DNA from: Mucilaginibacter aurantiaciroseus
GTDB taxonomy: Bacteria > Bacteroidota > Bacteroidia > Sphingobacteriales > Sphingobacteriaceae
Direction: 5' to 3'
DNA length: 64,000 nucleotides
Assembly (NCBI RefSeq): GCF_024055595.1
Contig: NZ_JAMXOF010000001.1
Span: 310,001 to 374,000 of the forward strand
In this document: piece by piece, positions 32,808 to 44,386 of the stretch
How the letters are laid out: every line of letters starts with the position of its first letter
Numbering within the stretch: position 1 is the stretch's first letter
Notes under the pieces: generated by a model
What the model was told of the DNA's origin: nothing
Databases searched by the model: none
Seen by the model: only the letters and a program-made list of their open reading frames with translations
Translations under genes and position numbers: made by a program

Positions 32808-34328
32808 ATGAAAAAATACCTTGTTCTTTTTCTTTTAGTCTCCACCACTACTTTCGCCCAATACAAGCCTGCAACCTTTACAGACCCCGACAGGCTGAAG
32901 AAAATTGAGGCGACTTTCCCGGTTATCGATAAGCTTTATAAAGAATATGCCGAGCAAAACCACTGGCCGGGTATGGCTTATGGTATTGTGATGGATGGTA
33001 AGTTGGTGCATACGGGCAATATGGGTTATACCGATATCGACGCCAAAATACAGGTAAGCTCACAATCCGATTTTCGCATAGCATCCATGACCAAGAGCCT
33101 TACAGCTATGGCTATTTTGAAACTGCGCGACGAAGGTAAATTAAAGTTGGATGATCCCGCTTCGCTTTACATACCCGAAATGAAGAACAATAAGTATCTC
33201 ACAAAAGATGCTACACCGATAACCATTCGCCATTTGCTTACTCATGCCGCAGGTTTCCCGGAAGATAACCCATGGGGCGACCGCCAGCTGGCGGTTAGCG
33301 ATGATGAACTGGTAGCCATTTACAAAAAAGGGGTATCGTTCTCTAATAATCCCGGAAATGGTTATGAGTATAGCAACCTGGGTTTTGCAACTCTTGGGTA
33401 TATCATAAAAAAAGCATCGGGCAAAACTTATGAGGATTACATCAGCGACAATATCTTGAAACCCCTCGGCATGACGCATACTTATTGGGAATACACAAAA
33501 GCACCCAAAGATAAGTTGGCCCACGGTTACCGCTGGATGAATGAAAAATGGATAGAGCAACCCTTACTGCACGATGGTGCATACGGCGCCATGGGCGGGT
33601 TGATAACCACTATTGAAGATTTTAGCAAGTATATAGCAGTGCACCAAAATGCCTGGCCGGCCAGGAATGATGCGGAATTGGGCCCGGTTAAACGCAGTTC
33701 TGTCCGGGAGATGCAATATCCCTGGGATGTCAATTATTTAACCCCAAATGCTAAAACCACTACTGGCAGGCCCTGCCCAACGGTGTCCGCCTATGGCTAC
33801 GGTCTGCGCTGGGCTAAAGATTGCGATAACCGGGTTTATGTTGGCCACAGCGGTGGTTTACCCGGCTTTGGCAGCCAATGGAATATCCTGCCGGAGTATG
33901 GCGTTGGGGTAGTTTGCTTCGCTAATTTAACGTATGCTAACGGCGGCAGGGCTAATGCCATCGCGTTAGATACCTTGCTGGCATTGTCGGGTGTTAAACC
34001 CAAGGCTGTTGCGGCCTCGCAAATATTAACTCAACGCCGCGATGAATTAGTAAAACTGTTACCCGACTGGGACAACCCAATAGCAACCGGGATTTTCGCC
34101 GATAACTTTTTTATGGATTACTTCCCTGACAAATTAAAAACTGAGGCTACTGATGTTTACGCCAAAGCTGGTAAAATAGTAAGCGTGGGAGAGATTATAC
34201 CCGATAACAACCTGCGCGGTTATTTTATTATGAAGGGCGAGAAGGCTGACGTGCGCGTGTCGTTTACCTTAACGCCCGAGAACCCGGCGTTGATACAGGA
34301 GTATCACATTGGGGTGGTGAAACTTTAA
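32808..34328 (+). CDS. Secreted serine hydrolase, class C beta-lactamase / PBP4* fold
   Basis: 506 residues. A signal peptide (MKKYLVLFLLVSTTTFAQ) is followed by a beta-lactamase domain at about 35-390. The nucleophile is Ser93 in SMTK (S-x-x-K with Lys96), the second motif is Y-S-N in NGYEYSNLGFATLGYIIKK, and the third is VGHSGGLPGFGSQWN. A C-terminal beta-rich tail of about 100 residues is common in esterase/peptidase members of this family. Possible activities are D-amino peptidase, esterase or beta-lactam hydrolysis; sequence alone does not decide. It is monocistronic, behind a dispersed repeat. Confidence 0.88.
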   Translation: MKKYLVLFLLVSTTTFAQYKPATFTDPDRLKKIEATFPVIDKLYKEYAEQNHWPGMAYGIVMDGKLVHTGNMGYTDIDAKIQVSSQSDFRIASMTKSLTAMAILKLRDEGKLKLDDPASLYIPEMKNNKYLTKDATPITIRHLLTHAAGFPEDNPWGDRQLAVSDDELVAIYKKGVSFSNNPGNGYEYSNLGFATLGYIIKKASGKTYEDYISDNILKPLGMTHTYWEYTKAPKDKLAHGYRWMNEKWIEQPLLHDGAYGAMGGLITTIEDFSKYIAVHQNAWPARNDAELGPVKRSSVREMQYPWDVNYLTPNAKTTTGRPCPTVSAYGYGLRWAKDCDNRVYVGHSGGLPGFGSQWNILPEYGVGVVCFANLTYANGGRANAIALDTLLALSGVKPKAVAASQILTQRRDELVKLLPDWDNPIATGIFADNFFMDYFPDKLKTEATDVYAKAGKIVSVGEIIPDNNLRGYFIMKGEKADVRVSFTLTPENPALIQEYHIGVVKL

Positions 34329-34359
34329 AACCCACCCGCGCCCGCGAATGGAATATTTA

Positions 34360-34983
34360 TTACGCTACCCCATTTATTCCAAATTCGGTAATAAGGCCGG
34401 TGGTTAGGTTTATCTTAACATTAAAGAAGCAGCTACCACCGTCTAATACAAAAACTACATGTGTTTTCCAGTCAAAATTATCAGTTTTACAGAAACAATT
34501 TACCCAAACCTCTTTTTCTCCTTTAGAGTTTATAACGACTATAAACTGTTTGTAATACTTTCCGGGATTACTAATAAGGTTATCCTGTATTAATAGGTAA
34601 TTTTGTATGGCGTCAATTTTATTTTTATCGTAGTTGCTTTTGTGAAGCTCTTTACTCATTTCTTTATATTTTTTCATTTCGGCCCGCAGGTCATTTAGTT
34701 CTGAAACGCGGTTTCGAATTAGCTTTTCTATTTTTTTGATTTCCGTAGCATATAGCGCTGTCGGCTTTGAACCCGTTTCGAACCTATCTTTGTCCCTATT
34801 CTCGTCTAATGGAATTAACGCGTATTTTTTAATATCGATATAAGCTGTATCATCTTTGAACGATATTGTCTGTGTTGTTGTAGGCTGCGTAAAATGTACA
34901 AATGTGTAGGTTGCAATAATTAGTAGGTTCATGCCTATAAGATTACGAAAATTTTCTATTATAGTAGGCTTTTTCGCGCGCAC
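34360..34983 (-). CDS. Hypothetical membrane-anchored protein
   Basis: 207 residues. One N-terminal hydrophobic segment (GMNLLIIATYTFVHF, about 17-31) is a signal anchor. A charged, probably coiled-coil region follows at about 75-125 (EIKKIEKLIRNRVSELNDLR). The C-terminal beta-rich part contains KEVWVNCFCKTDNFDWKTHV and DGGSCFFNVKINL, a small fold with three Cys. I do not recognise the family. Met18 (34932) is an alternative start that would make a conventional signal. It stands alone between msrB and the serine hydrolase gene. Confidence 0.62.
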   Translation of the reverse strand: MRAKKPTIIENFRNLIGMNLLIIATYTFVHFTQPTTTQTISFKDDTAYIDIKKYALIPLDENRDKDRFETGSKPTALYATEIKKIEKLIRNRVSELNDLRAEMKKYKEMSKELHKSNYDKNKIDAIQNYLLIQDNLISNPGKYYKQFIVVINSKGEKEVWVNCFCKTDNFDWKTHVVFVLDGGSCFFNVKINLTTGLITEFGINGVA

Positions 34984-35157
34984 TTCGAAAGGTTAGAAAT
35001 GGCATCCACCTCTCTTTTGTCTGTGCATTTGCATCTTGTCAACCCCATGTAAACATCCATTCCACAAACTAAATCTGCCCCAAAATTGTCGTATATTTAT
35101 ATAAAAACGAAGAGCTATAGGCGGTGAAATCGCTTCTAAAATCATATAATCAATATA

Positions 35158-35532
35158 ATGGCATATAATCAATTAACACCCGAAGAAGAATACATCATAT
35201 TACACAAAGGTACCGAGCGCCCGTTTACCGGCGCGTTGCTGGATAACAAGGCCGAAGGCGTATACGTTTGTAAGCGTTGCGATACACCGTTGTACACTTC
35301 CGAATCAAAGTTTGAATCGCACTGTGGCTGGCCAAGTTTTGACGATGAGATAGCCGGTGCAGTTAAATGGGAAACCGACGCGGACGGTAGAAGGACAGAA
35401 ATACTTTGCGCGAATTGCGGTGCTCATCTAGGCCACGTTTTCCAGGGTGAGTATCTTACACCTAAAAATACCAGGCATTGTGTTAACTCGGTTTCTATGA
35501 AATTTGTATCGGTTGACGAGCTGAAAAAATAA
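35158..35532 (+). CDS. msrB: Peptide-methionine (R)-S-oxide reductase
   Basis: 124 residues, no signal peptide. It reduces methionine-R-sulfoxide in proteins with thioredoxin. The zinc site is formed by Cys38/Cys41 (VCKRCD) and Cys84/Cys87 (LCANCG). The catalytic Cys108 is in [19 protein letters not shown] and GAHLGHVF are the other conserved segments. The N-terminus ([20 protein letters not shown]) is the family start. No msrA is fused or adjacent. A GCGGTGAAATCGC element related to the repeats between nrdB and nrdA lies upstream at 35121-35133. Confidence 0.95.
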   Translation: MAYNQLTPEEEYIILHKGTERPFTGALLDNKAEGVYVCKRCDTPLYTSESKFESHCGWPSFDDEIAGAVKWETDADGRRTEILCANCGAHLGHVFQGEYLTPKNTRHCVNSVSMKFVSVDELKK

Positions 35533-36221
35533 GTCAATACGACAGGTTTAATGAGCCCCGAAAGTTTAAATACCCGCGGTTTTTTTGGCAAGATTTTTTT
35601 CTTTTTCCACATGTTGCTTTGTTAAATAATCAGTCACTCAATGTTAAATTTTCGGCGCGTAAAAATGACGTTTTTGAAGCCTTTTACCTTAGGTATTCCT
35701 TTGATTTTTAGGGCGGTTGACAACGTGTTTATATCCTGCAAGGATTAATGGTTTTTTATTTTTAAATATTCAATTTATTAGTTTAAAACTTGGTAACAAG
35801 CTGTTTGTTAAGTTCTTGTTTTTAATGTCATTCTAAAATACTTTTGAAGTATTGCTGGATATTGTTGACAACTTATAGGTGATGTTAAAAACTTAGATTA
35901 ACATGAAACGGTGTCTTACCCTATCTTTGAATTAGAAGTTCTTTTTAACGCTATCTGTGTTGTCGATAGTTCTATCGAAACAGAAAAGAAAAGACCATGG
36001 TAAAACATGGGCTAATGTGCAACTAAAAATAGTTTAGAAACGATTAGTGGGGGTATATAAAGTGAGTAATATAAATGCGAAAAGCAATTTTTTTCGCCGT
36101 TTAAGTAAAAACTCGCAAGGTATAACTGTCTGCTGTCAGCTCGTTACAAAAACAGTAGGATAGAGGGTTAACAGGAAGATGAATTTAATACATAATACAT
36201 AAAATATAAGGAACCGTTCGT
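35533..36221. other. Long AT-rich leader region upstream of nrdB
   Basis: About 690 bases without a gene. It holds a full -7 match TATCTTTG at 35922-35929 pointing toward nrdB, which would give a leader of nearly 290 bases. A perfect small inverted repeat follows (TCGATAG at 35963-35969, TT, CTATCGA at 35972-35978) just inside the predicted transcript. I could not find a clear NrdR box or a known riboswitch. A regulated leader for ribonucleotide reductase is plausible. Confidence 0.45.
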
Positions 36222-37196
36222 ATGGCAGAGCAAACAGAATTACTACTAAAAGAAAACAAAGACCGCTTTGTGATCCTCCCAATAAAATACCCCGCTATTT
36301 GGGAAATGTATAAAAAGGCCGAAGCCAGCTTTTGGACAGCAGAAGAGATAGACCTGTCTGACGATATGAAACACTGGGAAGTTTTGAACGATGGCGAACG
36401 GCATTTTATTTCGCACATCCTGGCTTTCTTTGCAGCAAGCGATGGTATTGTTAATGAGAACCTGGCCATCAATTTCATGAGCGAGGTGCAATTGCCCGAG
36501 GCACGTTGTTTCTACGGTTTCCAGATCATGATGGAGAACATCCACTCAGAAACTTACGCGTTATTAATTGACACTTATATAAAAGACCCTGTCGAAAAAG
36601 ACCGTTTGTTCCACGCTATTGATACTGTGCCATGTGTAGGTAAAAAGGCCGAATGGGCGCTTCGCTGGATAAACAACGGAAGCTTTGCCGAGCGTTTAAT
36701 AGCATTCGCGGCGGTAGAGGGGATCTTCTTTAGCGGTAGTTTCTGCTCTATCTTCTGGTTAAAAAAACGTGGCTTAATGCCGGGTTTAACTTTTAGCAAT
36801 GAACTGATCTCCCGTGATGAGGGTTCGCATTGTGAGTTTGCTTGTATGCTTTACAAAATGTTGGATGTTAAATTATCAACAGCAGATGCGACCAAGATCA
36901 TCACAGATGCGGTTGAGATTGAAAAAGAATTTGTGAGCGACGCGCTACCGGTAAGTCTTATTGGTATGAATGCCAAACTGATGAGCCAATACATCGAATT
37001 TGTGGCCGACCGTTGGTTAGACGAATTAGGTTACCCTAAAGTATACAACGTATCGTGTCCGTTTGATTTTATGGAGATGATAAGCCTGCAAGGCAAAACC
37101 AACTTTTTTGAGAAACGCGTTGGCGATTACCAAAAAAGCGGCGTAATGAACAGCACCGCAGAAAGCAAGGCGTTCTCGTTAGACGAGGATTTTTAG
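36222..37196 (+). CDS. nrdB: Class Ia ribonucleotide reductase, small (radical) subunit
   Basis: 324 residues. The subunit houses the di-iron site and tyrosyl radical needed to make deoxyribonucleotides. By comparison with the mouse R2 protein the ligands are Asp74 ([10 protein letters not shown]), Glu105 and His108 (MENIHSE), Glu166 ([10 protein letters not shown]), and Glu200 and His203 (RDEGSHCEF). The radical Tyr is Tyr112 (ENIHSETY). The sequence is of the eukaryote-like R2 branch. It is followed by nrdA after a 160-base gap filled with short direct repeats, and preceded by a long leader. Confidence 0.95.
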   Translation: MAEQTELLLKENKDRFVILPIKYPAIWEMYKKAEASFWTAEEIDLSDDMKHWEVLNDGERHFISHILAFFAASDGIVNENLAINFMSEVQLPEARCFYGFQIMMENIHSETYALLIDTYIKDPVEKDRLFHAIDTVPCVGKKAEWALRWINNGSFAERLIAFAAVEGIFFSGSFCSIFWLKKRGLMPGLTFSNELISRDEGSHCEFACMLYKMLDVKLSTADATKIITDAVEIEKEFVSDALPVSLIGMNAKLMSQYIEFVADRWLDELGYPKVYNVSCPFDFMEMISLQGKTNFFEKRVGDYQKSGVMNSTAESKAFSLDEDF

Positions 37197-37234
37197 GGTA
37201 GAGATTAGAGGCTGGAGATTAGAGATTAGTTTTT

Positions 37235-37297
37235 AAATCGGTGAAATCGCAACAGCAAAAAAACGGTGAAATCATCCTCAAATCGGTGAAATCGCAA
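37235..37297 (+). repeat. Short direct repeats between nrdB and nrdA
   Basis: An 18-base unit, AAATCGGTGAAATCGCAA, occurs at 37235-37252 and 37280-37297, with a degenerate middle copy (ACGGTGAAATCATCC) at 37262-37276. The unit's core is seen again at 35121-35133. Just before, GAGATTAG is repeated three times (37201-37229). Confidence 0.7.
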
Positions 37298-37356
37298 ATA
37301 ATAAAATAATTAACAATAAGCCCTGTCGGGTTGGCAGGGAATAAGGAGGTGGCAAA

Positions 37357-39735
37357 ATGTTCGTATCAAAAAGAGACGGAAGAAAAGAGTCGGTAAAATT
37401 CGACAAGATCACAGCACGTATCGAAAAACTGTGCTATGGGTTTAACCTGGTTGACCCAATTGATGTGGCAAAAAAAGTAATTGAAGGTTTGTTTGATGGT
37501 GTTACCACCTCCGAACTGGATAACCTTGCAGCCGAGACGGCAGCATCGTTAACCACCAAACACCCTGATTACGCTTTACTTGCCTCGCGTATAGCGGTAT
37601 CCAACCTGCACAAAAACACCACCAAGTCGTTCTCTGAAACTATGAAACGTATGTATGAGTACGTTGACAAAAAAACCGGTAAAAACGCCGCTTTACTTGC
37701 CGATGATGTATACGAGATCATCCGCGAGAATGCCGATATCCTGGATAGCAGCATTATTTACGACCGCGATTTTGGTTTCGATTACTTCGGTTTTAAAACC
37801 TTAGAAAAATCGTACCTGTTAAAGGTAGACGGTAAAATAGCTGAACGCCCGCAGCACCTGTTTATGCGTGTATCGGTAGGTATCCACAAAGAAGATATCG
37901 AAAGTGCCATCAAAACATACCACCTGATGAGCGAACGCTGGTTTACCCACGCTACACCAACCCTTTTCAATGCCGGTACACCAAAACCTCAAATGTCATC
38001 ATGTTTCCTGTTAACTATGAAGGATGACAGCATCGAGGGCATCTACGACACGCTTAAACAAACTGCCAAGATCTCGCAAAGCGCGGGTGGTATTGGTTTA
38101 AGCATCCACAATGTAAGGGCTACAGGCTCATACATCAGCGGTACAAACGGTACCAGCAACGGTATCATCCCAATGCTAAAAGTATTTAACGATACCGCAC
38201 GTTATGTAGATCAGGGTGGTGGCAAGCGTAAAGGCGCTTTCGCTATCTACCTGGAGCCATGGCATGCAGATATATTTGAGTTTTTGGACCTGCGTAAGAA
38301 CCACGGTAAAGAAGAAATGCGCGCACGTGATTTGTTCTACGCCCTTTGGGTATCTGACTTATTTATGCGCCGTGTAGAAGCTAACGAGGAGTGGACACTG
38401 TTTTGCCCGCACGAAGCACCGGGCATGGCAGATTGCCACGGTAAAGAATTTGAAGAACTTTACGAACGTTATGAGAGAGAAGGCCGAGGCCGTAAAACCA
38501 TTAAAGCGCAAGAACTTTGGTTTGCAGTGCTTGATGCCCAGGTTGAGACTGGTACCCCATACTTGTTGTATAAAGATGCTGCCAACGCAAAATCTAACCA
38601 GCAAAACCTGGGCACCATCAAAAGCTCAAACCTTTGTACCGAGATAATGGAGTTTACTTCTGATAAAGAAGTTGCGGTATGTAACCTTGCCTCATTAGCG
38701 TTGCCACGTTACGTAATCAATGGCGAGTTTGACCACGCTAAGTTGTACGAAGTAACCTACCAGGCTACATTGAACCTTAACAAGATCATCGATAATAACT
38801 ATTACCCTGTTGTTGAGGCAGAGTACTCTAACCTGCGCCACCGCCCAATTGGTTTAGGTGTACAGGGCTTGGCTGATGCCTTTATCCTGTTACGTTTACC
38901 GTTCGAAAGCGAAGAAGCAAAGCAATTGAATAAAGACATATTTGAAACCATTTACTTTGCTGCCATGACGGCTTCTAAAGACCTGGCTATAAAAGATGGC
39001 GCTTACGAAACCTTTAAAGGCTCGCCTTTATCAAAAGGTAAGTTCCAGTTCGATCTTTGGGATGTAAAACCCGAGAGCGGCCGTTGGGATTGGGAAAATC
39101 TGCGTTTAGATGTAATGAACCACGGTGTGCGTAACTCATTGTTAGTAGCGCCGATGCCAACCGCATCTACCTCACAGATCCTGGGTAACAACGAATGTTT
39201 TGAGCCATATACTTCAAACATTTACACCCGCCGTGTGCTAAGCGGCGAGTTCATCATTGTGAACAAACACTTATTGCGCGACTTAGTGAACCTTGGTATC
39301 TGGAATACCTCAATGAAAGACAGGATCATCACTGCGAATGGTTCTATCCAGGATATCGCCGAAATCCCTCAGGATCTCAAAGAGATCTACAAAACCGTTT
39401 GGGAAATTAAGATGCGTAACATTATAGATATGGCTGCCGATAGGGGAGCTTATATCTGCCAGTCGCAATCATTAAACCTGTTCATCAACGCACCAAATGC
39501 GTCAAAACTAACTTCAATGCACTTCTACGCATGGAAGAAAGGCTTAAAAACAGGTATGTACTACCTGCGTACACAAGCAGCATCGCAAGCGGTTAAATTT
39601 ACCGTTGAGAACCAGGGTGGTGGTAAAAACATGGAAGCCGTTATACCTGAAGTTGTTTCTGACAGTAACCAGGAAGAAATGCCGGCCGGCCCATCTTGCT
39701 CAATGGAAGAGGGTTGTGTTACCTGCTCTGCATAA
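37357..39735 (+). CDS. nrdA: Class Ia ribonucleotide reductase, large (catalytic) subunit
   Basis: 792 residues. An ATP-cone allosteric domain at about 1-90 ([20 protein letters not shown]) is followed by the ten-stranded catalytic barrel. Active-site markers are the redox Cys in SSCFLLTM, the radical Cys and Glu in [11 protein letters not shown], and its partner Cys in [10 protein letters not shown]. The C-terminal tail carries the thioredoxin-reducible pair in [28 protein letters not shown] is the usual late loop. It is the partner of nrdB just upstream. The order nrdB-nrdA is reversed relative to E. coli. Confidence 0.96.
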   Translation: MFVSKRDGRKESVKFDKITARIEKLCYGFNLVDPIDVAKKVIEGLFDGVTTSELDNLAAETAASLTTKHPDYALLASRIAVSNLHKNTTKSFSETMKRMYEYVDKKTGKNAALLADDVYEIIRENADILDSSIIYDRDFGFDYFGFKTLEKSYLLKVDGKIAERPQHLFMRVSVGIHKEDIESAIKTYHLMSERWFTHATPTLFNAGTPKPQMSSCFLLTMKDDSIEGIYDTLKQTAKISQSAGGIGLSIHNVRATGSYISGTNGTSNGIIPMLKVFNDTARYVDQGGGKRKGAFAIYLEPWHADIFEFLDLRKNHGKEEMRARDLFYALWVSDLFMRRVEANEEWTLFCPHEAPGMADCHGKEFEELYERYEREGRGRKTIKAQELWFAVLDAQVETGTPYLLYKDAANAKSNQQNLGTIKSSNLCTEIMEFTSDKEVAVCNLASLALPRYVINGEFDHAKLYEVTYQATLNLNKIIDNNYYPVVEAEYSNLRHRPIGLGVQGLADAFILLRLPFESEEAKQLNKDIFETIYFAAMTASKDLAIKDGAYETFKGSPLSKGKFQFDLWDVKPESGRWDWENLRLDVMNHGVRNSLLVAPMPTASTSQILGNNECFEPYTSNIYTRRVLSGEFIIVNKHLLRDLVNLGIWNTSMKDRIITANGSIQDIAEIPQDLKEIYKTVWEIKMRNIIDMAADRGAYICQSQSLNLFINAPNASKLTSMHFYAWKKGLKTGMYYLRTQAASQAVKFTVENQGGGKNMEAVIPEVVSDSNQEEMPAGPSCSMEEGCVTCSA

Positions 39736-39790
39736 TTTGCCTAATATTTCATATAAATTATAAGTAGTCGGAAAGTCAGAAAGTCCGAAT

Positions 39791-39840
39791 AAGTCCGAAA
39801 GTTAAAAGATGTTTTCTCATCTTTGCTTTCGGACTTTTTA
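39791..39840 (+). terminator. Terminator downstream of nrdA
   Basis: AAGTCCGAAAG (39791-39801) pairs with CTTTCGGACTT (39826-39836), with a further inner stem AAAGATG/CATCTTT and a TTTT tail. Degenerate GTCCGAAAG copies surround it (39760-39890). Confidence 0.75.
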
Positions 39841-39899
39841 ATTAAACAAAAAATCACTTCACGGACTTTCGGTCTTTACCGACTTCCGGACTTAAAACA

Positions 39900-40106
39900 A
39901 TGCTCACCTCACCCAAACACGAAATACTCCACTGCGACCGTTGCAGCGCGCCCTTTGAATGTAAAGCAAATTCATTCACTAAGTGCCAGTGCAGTACCGT
40001 GCAGCTAAGTATCAACGAGGTGCAATATGTAAGCGAACTATACGATGGCTGCCTTTGCGCCAACTGCTTGCTGGAGTTACAAAAGGAGTACCAGGTGAGT
40101 TTGTAG
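39900..40106 (+). CDS. Small cysteine-rich CWC-type protein
   Basis: 68 residues. The family's three Cys clusters are present: LHCDRCSAPFECKAN, TKCQCS, and GCLCANCLLELQKEY. That gives eight Cys in a layout fit to bind metal, as in the cysteine-rich CWC family of small bacterial proteins. Function is unknown. It is cytoplasmic (no signal). It begins about 60 bases after the nrdA terminator, so it is a separate transcript. Confidence 0.72.
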   Translation: MLTSPKHEILHCDRCSAPFECKANSFTKCQCSTVQLSINEVQYVSELYDGCLCANCLLELQKEYQVSL

Positions 40107-40216
40107 AAGAATTTTCATCTCTGTGTACTTTGTGGTTTCCTCCTTGCCCTTCAGTGTTTAAACAAAATTTGGCAAAACCTTTGCTACAACTATGTACAAA
40201 TTCAACACACACTACC

Positions 40217-40393
40217 ATGGCAAAATATTCTGAAAAAGCGGTCGAAAAGGTTGAGAAAACCATGCACGAAATGAAAGAAGGCGAGCTGAAAGGCGGCAAC
40301 GGTAAAAAGGTTACCAGCAAAAAACAGGCTATAGCGATAGGGCTATCTGAGGCACGTAAAGAAGGCGCTAAAGTGCCTAAGAAGAAAGATTAA
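40217..40393 (+). CDS. Small basic DUF6496-like protein
   Basis: 58 residues, very Lys-rich: KYSEKAVEKVEKTMHEMKEG, then KGGNGKKVTSKKQAIAIGLS and EARKEGAKVPKKKD. The VTSKKQAIAIGLSEARKEGAK segment is the mark of DUF6496, a widespread short family of unknown function, perhaps nucleic-acid-associated. A longer frame starting at 39983 overlaps the CWC gene and is not believed; the ATG at 40217 is preferred. Confidence 0.78.
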   Translation: MAKYSEKAVEKVEKTMHEMKEGELKGGNGKKVTSKKQAIAIGLSEARKEGAKVPKKKD

Positions 40394-40428
40394 ATATGTT
40401 ATGAATCGCCCGGTACATGGGTGCTTTT

Positions 40429-40941
40429 TTATTGAAATGAAAACTCGTTGGCTAACCAGGCTTCCAGTTTGTTTTCTTTGTCAAGCTTTATCAGCTGCTC
40501 TACATCGTTATCGTGCTTATGGGTAGGCTCTGCGGTGTACTTGGCAATAACAGCCTTTAGCGCGGCTAAATTAGCCTGCGTTTTATTAAAATCTTGCTTG
40601 TGTTGTATAGCATATTTAGAAAACTGCGACATATAGATGAACCCTAACTGCGGGTTCGTATCCGACAGGTCCATAATAGCCTGTTTCAACTCAATCACCA
40701 CATCAGGTGTCCCTTCTGTCCATTTTAAGATGAACTGTGTGGCTGCCTCTGATTTTACAGGCTCGGTACCCCAGTGGGTATGCATCAGCCAGTCGGCTGT
40801 TTTGACAACGTCGGCCTCGTATTTGGTATAATCTTCCGGTTTGGTAAAATGATAATCTTTAGGCACTTCATAGCTTTGGGCAAATGCCTTTGTGCTGATG
40901 AACAACGTTATCAATAAAACAGACCTTAAAATATTTTTCAT
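40429..40941 (-). CDS. Exported hypothetical protein
   Basis: 170 residues with a clear signal peptide (MKNILRSVLLITLFISTKAF, cut after AQS). The mature part is helical and opens YEVPKDYHFTKPEDYTKYEA; it contains two Trp-rich segments and no Cys. I do not recognise a named family. It starts 16 bases downstream of the oxidoreductase gene stop, in the same direction, so they may be co-transcribed with ligA upstream of both. Confidence 0.65.
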   Translation of the reverse strand: MKNILRSVLLITLFISTKAFAQSYEVPKDYHFTKPEDYTKYEADVVKTADWLMHTHWGTEPVKSEAATQFILKWTEGTPDVVIELKQAIMDLSDTNPQLGFIYMSQFSKYAIQHKQDFNKTQANLAALKAVIAKYTAEPTHKHDNDVEQLIKLDKENKLEAWLANEFSFQ

Positions 40942-40956
40942 TCTATTAAGCTGATG

Positions 40957-41946
40957 CTAAGATAATTCTAATTTTTGAGAGATGGTAAACGTATCCATTA
41001 TTTTCATCAAAACAACAGCTTCGTCAATAGTACAAGGGTTAGGGCCTTCATCTTTAAAGTAGGCTACTATCTTGGTGATCATCGGCTGCTGGATATGTTC
41101 TGGATGGGTAAAATTTACCGTTTCCTCGCCTTTTTCATTTTTCAGCGTAACAAATGTGCCAAAGAACGGGAAGGTTATTTTCCCTTTTGTGCCGATGATC
41201 TCACAGATATCTGTAGCCTCGCTTGGCGCTACATTAAAACACCAGGAACCGTTCACCACCACTTTGTTCTTGAATACGATCTGCCCGCAAACATGATCGT
41301 TGGCAGGGCTAAACCCGCCTTGGTTAAGGCTGTACCCGGTTGAAGATGCCGGTTTGCCAAAGTAATATAACATCAGATCGAGCTGGTGAGGAGCCAGGTC
41401 ATGAAAATAGCCACCGCCCGAAAATTCGGGCTGCAGGCGCCAGTTGTCTACATCGGCTTGCGGGTTTGGGTTTTGGTATTTCCACATGCGGATCTGCACC
41501 GTGCGGATGTCGCCAATGGCGTTGCTGTCTATCAAACTCTTCACATGCAAAAACATAGGCAAAGCCCGGCGGTAATGCGCTACAGTAAGTTTTGCGCCGC
41601 TTTCTCGCACGGCATCGGCCATATCCTGCGCTTCCTGCGCGTTGCGGGTAACGGGTTTTTCTACATAAATGTTCAACCCTTTTTCAATAGCGCGCAAGGC
41701 ATACTCCAAATGTGAAGCCGGTGGCGTAGCAATCGATACCGCGTTAACCTCCGGGTCGTTCATCAGGTCTTCGGCATCGCTGTACCATTTGCCAACATTG
41801 TGGCGTTGGGCATAGTCGGCGGCTTTGGCGGCATCGCGGCGCATTACGGCAACCAGTTTGCTATCGGTAATTTTATTATAAGCCTGTCCGCTCTTTTTTT
41901 CGGTTACGTTGCCGCAGCCTATAATGCCCCAGTTAATTGTAGTCAT
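40957..41946 (-). CDS. Gfo/Idh/MocA-family NAD(P)-dependent oxidoreductase
   Basis: 329 residues. The N-terminal Rossmann domain starts TTINWGIIGCGNVTEKKSGQ and has ATPPASHLEYALRAIEKG and EKPVTRNAQEAQDMAD (the EKP motif, Lys in the active site). The C-terminal alpha/beta domain at about 125-325 includes HYRRALPMFLHVKSLID and GGGYFHDLAPHQLDLMLYYF with the catalytic His/Asp pair. Members oxidise sugars or cyclitols; the substrate is unknown. It lies 6 bases downstream of ligA in the same direction. Confidence 0.88.
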   Translation of the reverse strand: MTTINWGIIGCGNVTEKKSGQAYNKITDSKLVAVMRRDAAKAADYAQRHNVGKWYSDAEDLMNDPEVNAVSIATPPASHLEYALRAIEKGLNIYVEKPVTRNAQEAQDMADAVRESGAKLTVAHYRRALPMFLHVKSLIDSNAIGDIRTVQIRMWKYQNPNPQADVDNWRLQPEFSGGGYFHDLAPHQLDLMLYYFGKPASSTGYSLNQGGFSPANDHVCGQIVFKNKVVVNGSWCFNVAPSEATDICEIIGTKGKITFPFFGTFVTLKNEKGEETVNFTHPEHIQQPMITKIVAYFKDEGPNPCTIDEAVVLMKIMDTFTISQKLELS

Positions 41947-41952
41947 GTATGT

Positions 41953-43983
<2,031 letters not shown>

Positions 43984-44050
43984 TTAGCTAAGATAATATC
44001 GAATAATGAATTTTAATATCGAACGCCGAAATTAACTTCAATATTCGTTA

Positions 44051-44302
44051 TTAGTTACTATACTCCATAACAGCCACCACCGAATAATGGTCTGACGGCG
44101 TGCGGCCATGATTGGTTTTTGTTAAAATAGCGTAGCGTTTAACCTTAAATTGTTTGTTTACAAAAATATGGTCGATGCGTTTATCGCCGGCGGTACAATC
44201 GCTTTTGTTGGAGTAACGTAGGTTATAGTTTCCGATGTTAAACCGTTGTGCTTTGGTTAAGGTAGATGCTGCTGTAAGCAACAATAGAATTAGTGTTATT
44301 GA
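44051..44302 (-). pseudogene. Internally deleted endonuclease/exonuclease/phosphatase-family gene
   Basis: The frame joins a signal-peptide-like start (ITLILLLLTAASTLTKAQ) and the first strand of the fold (RFNIGNYNLRYSNKSDC) directly to the last part (KRIDHIFVNKQFKVKRYAIL and GRTPSDHYSVVAVMEYSN). The DHIFV and SDH(Y/F)PVV strings are the catalytic C-terminus of EEP-fold hydrolases. About 200 central residues are missing, and no standard start codon precedes the signal (in-frame TAA, then TCA). It cannot be active. Confidence 0.75.
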
Positions 44303-44386
44303 TTATCCGTTGGCTTTAGCCAACAGTAATGAACAGAAAGAACTAAATTTTAATTAACAAATCTCCTCCTGATACCTATCGGGGTT

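Noticed and set aside
39983..40216. Long N-terminal extension of the DUF6496-like gene
   Set aside because: It overlaps the Cys-rich CWC gene in another frame and shows no protein-like pattern; the ATG at 40217 gives the complete family domain.
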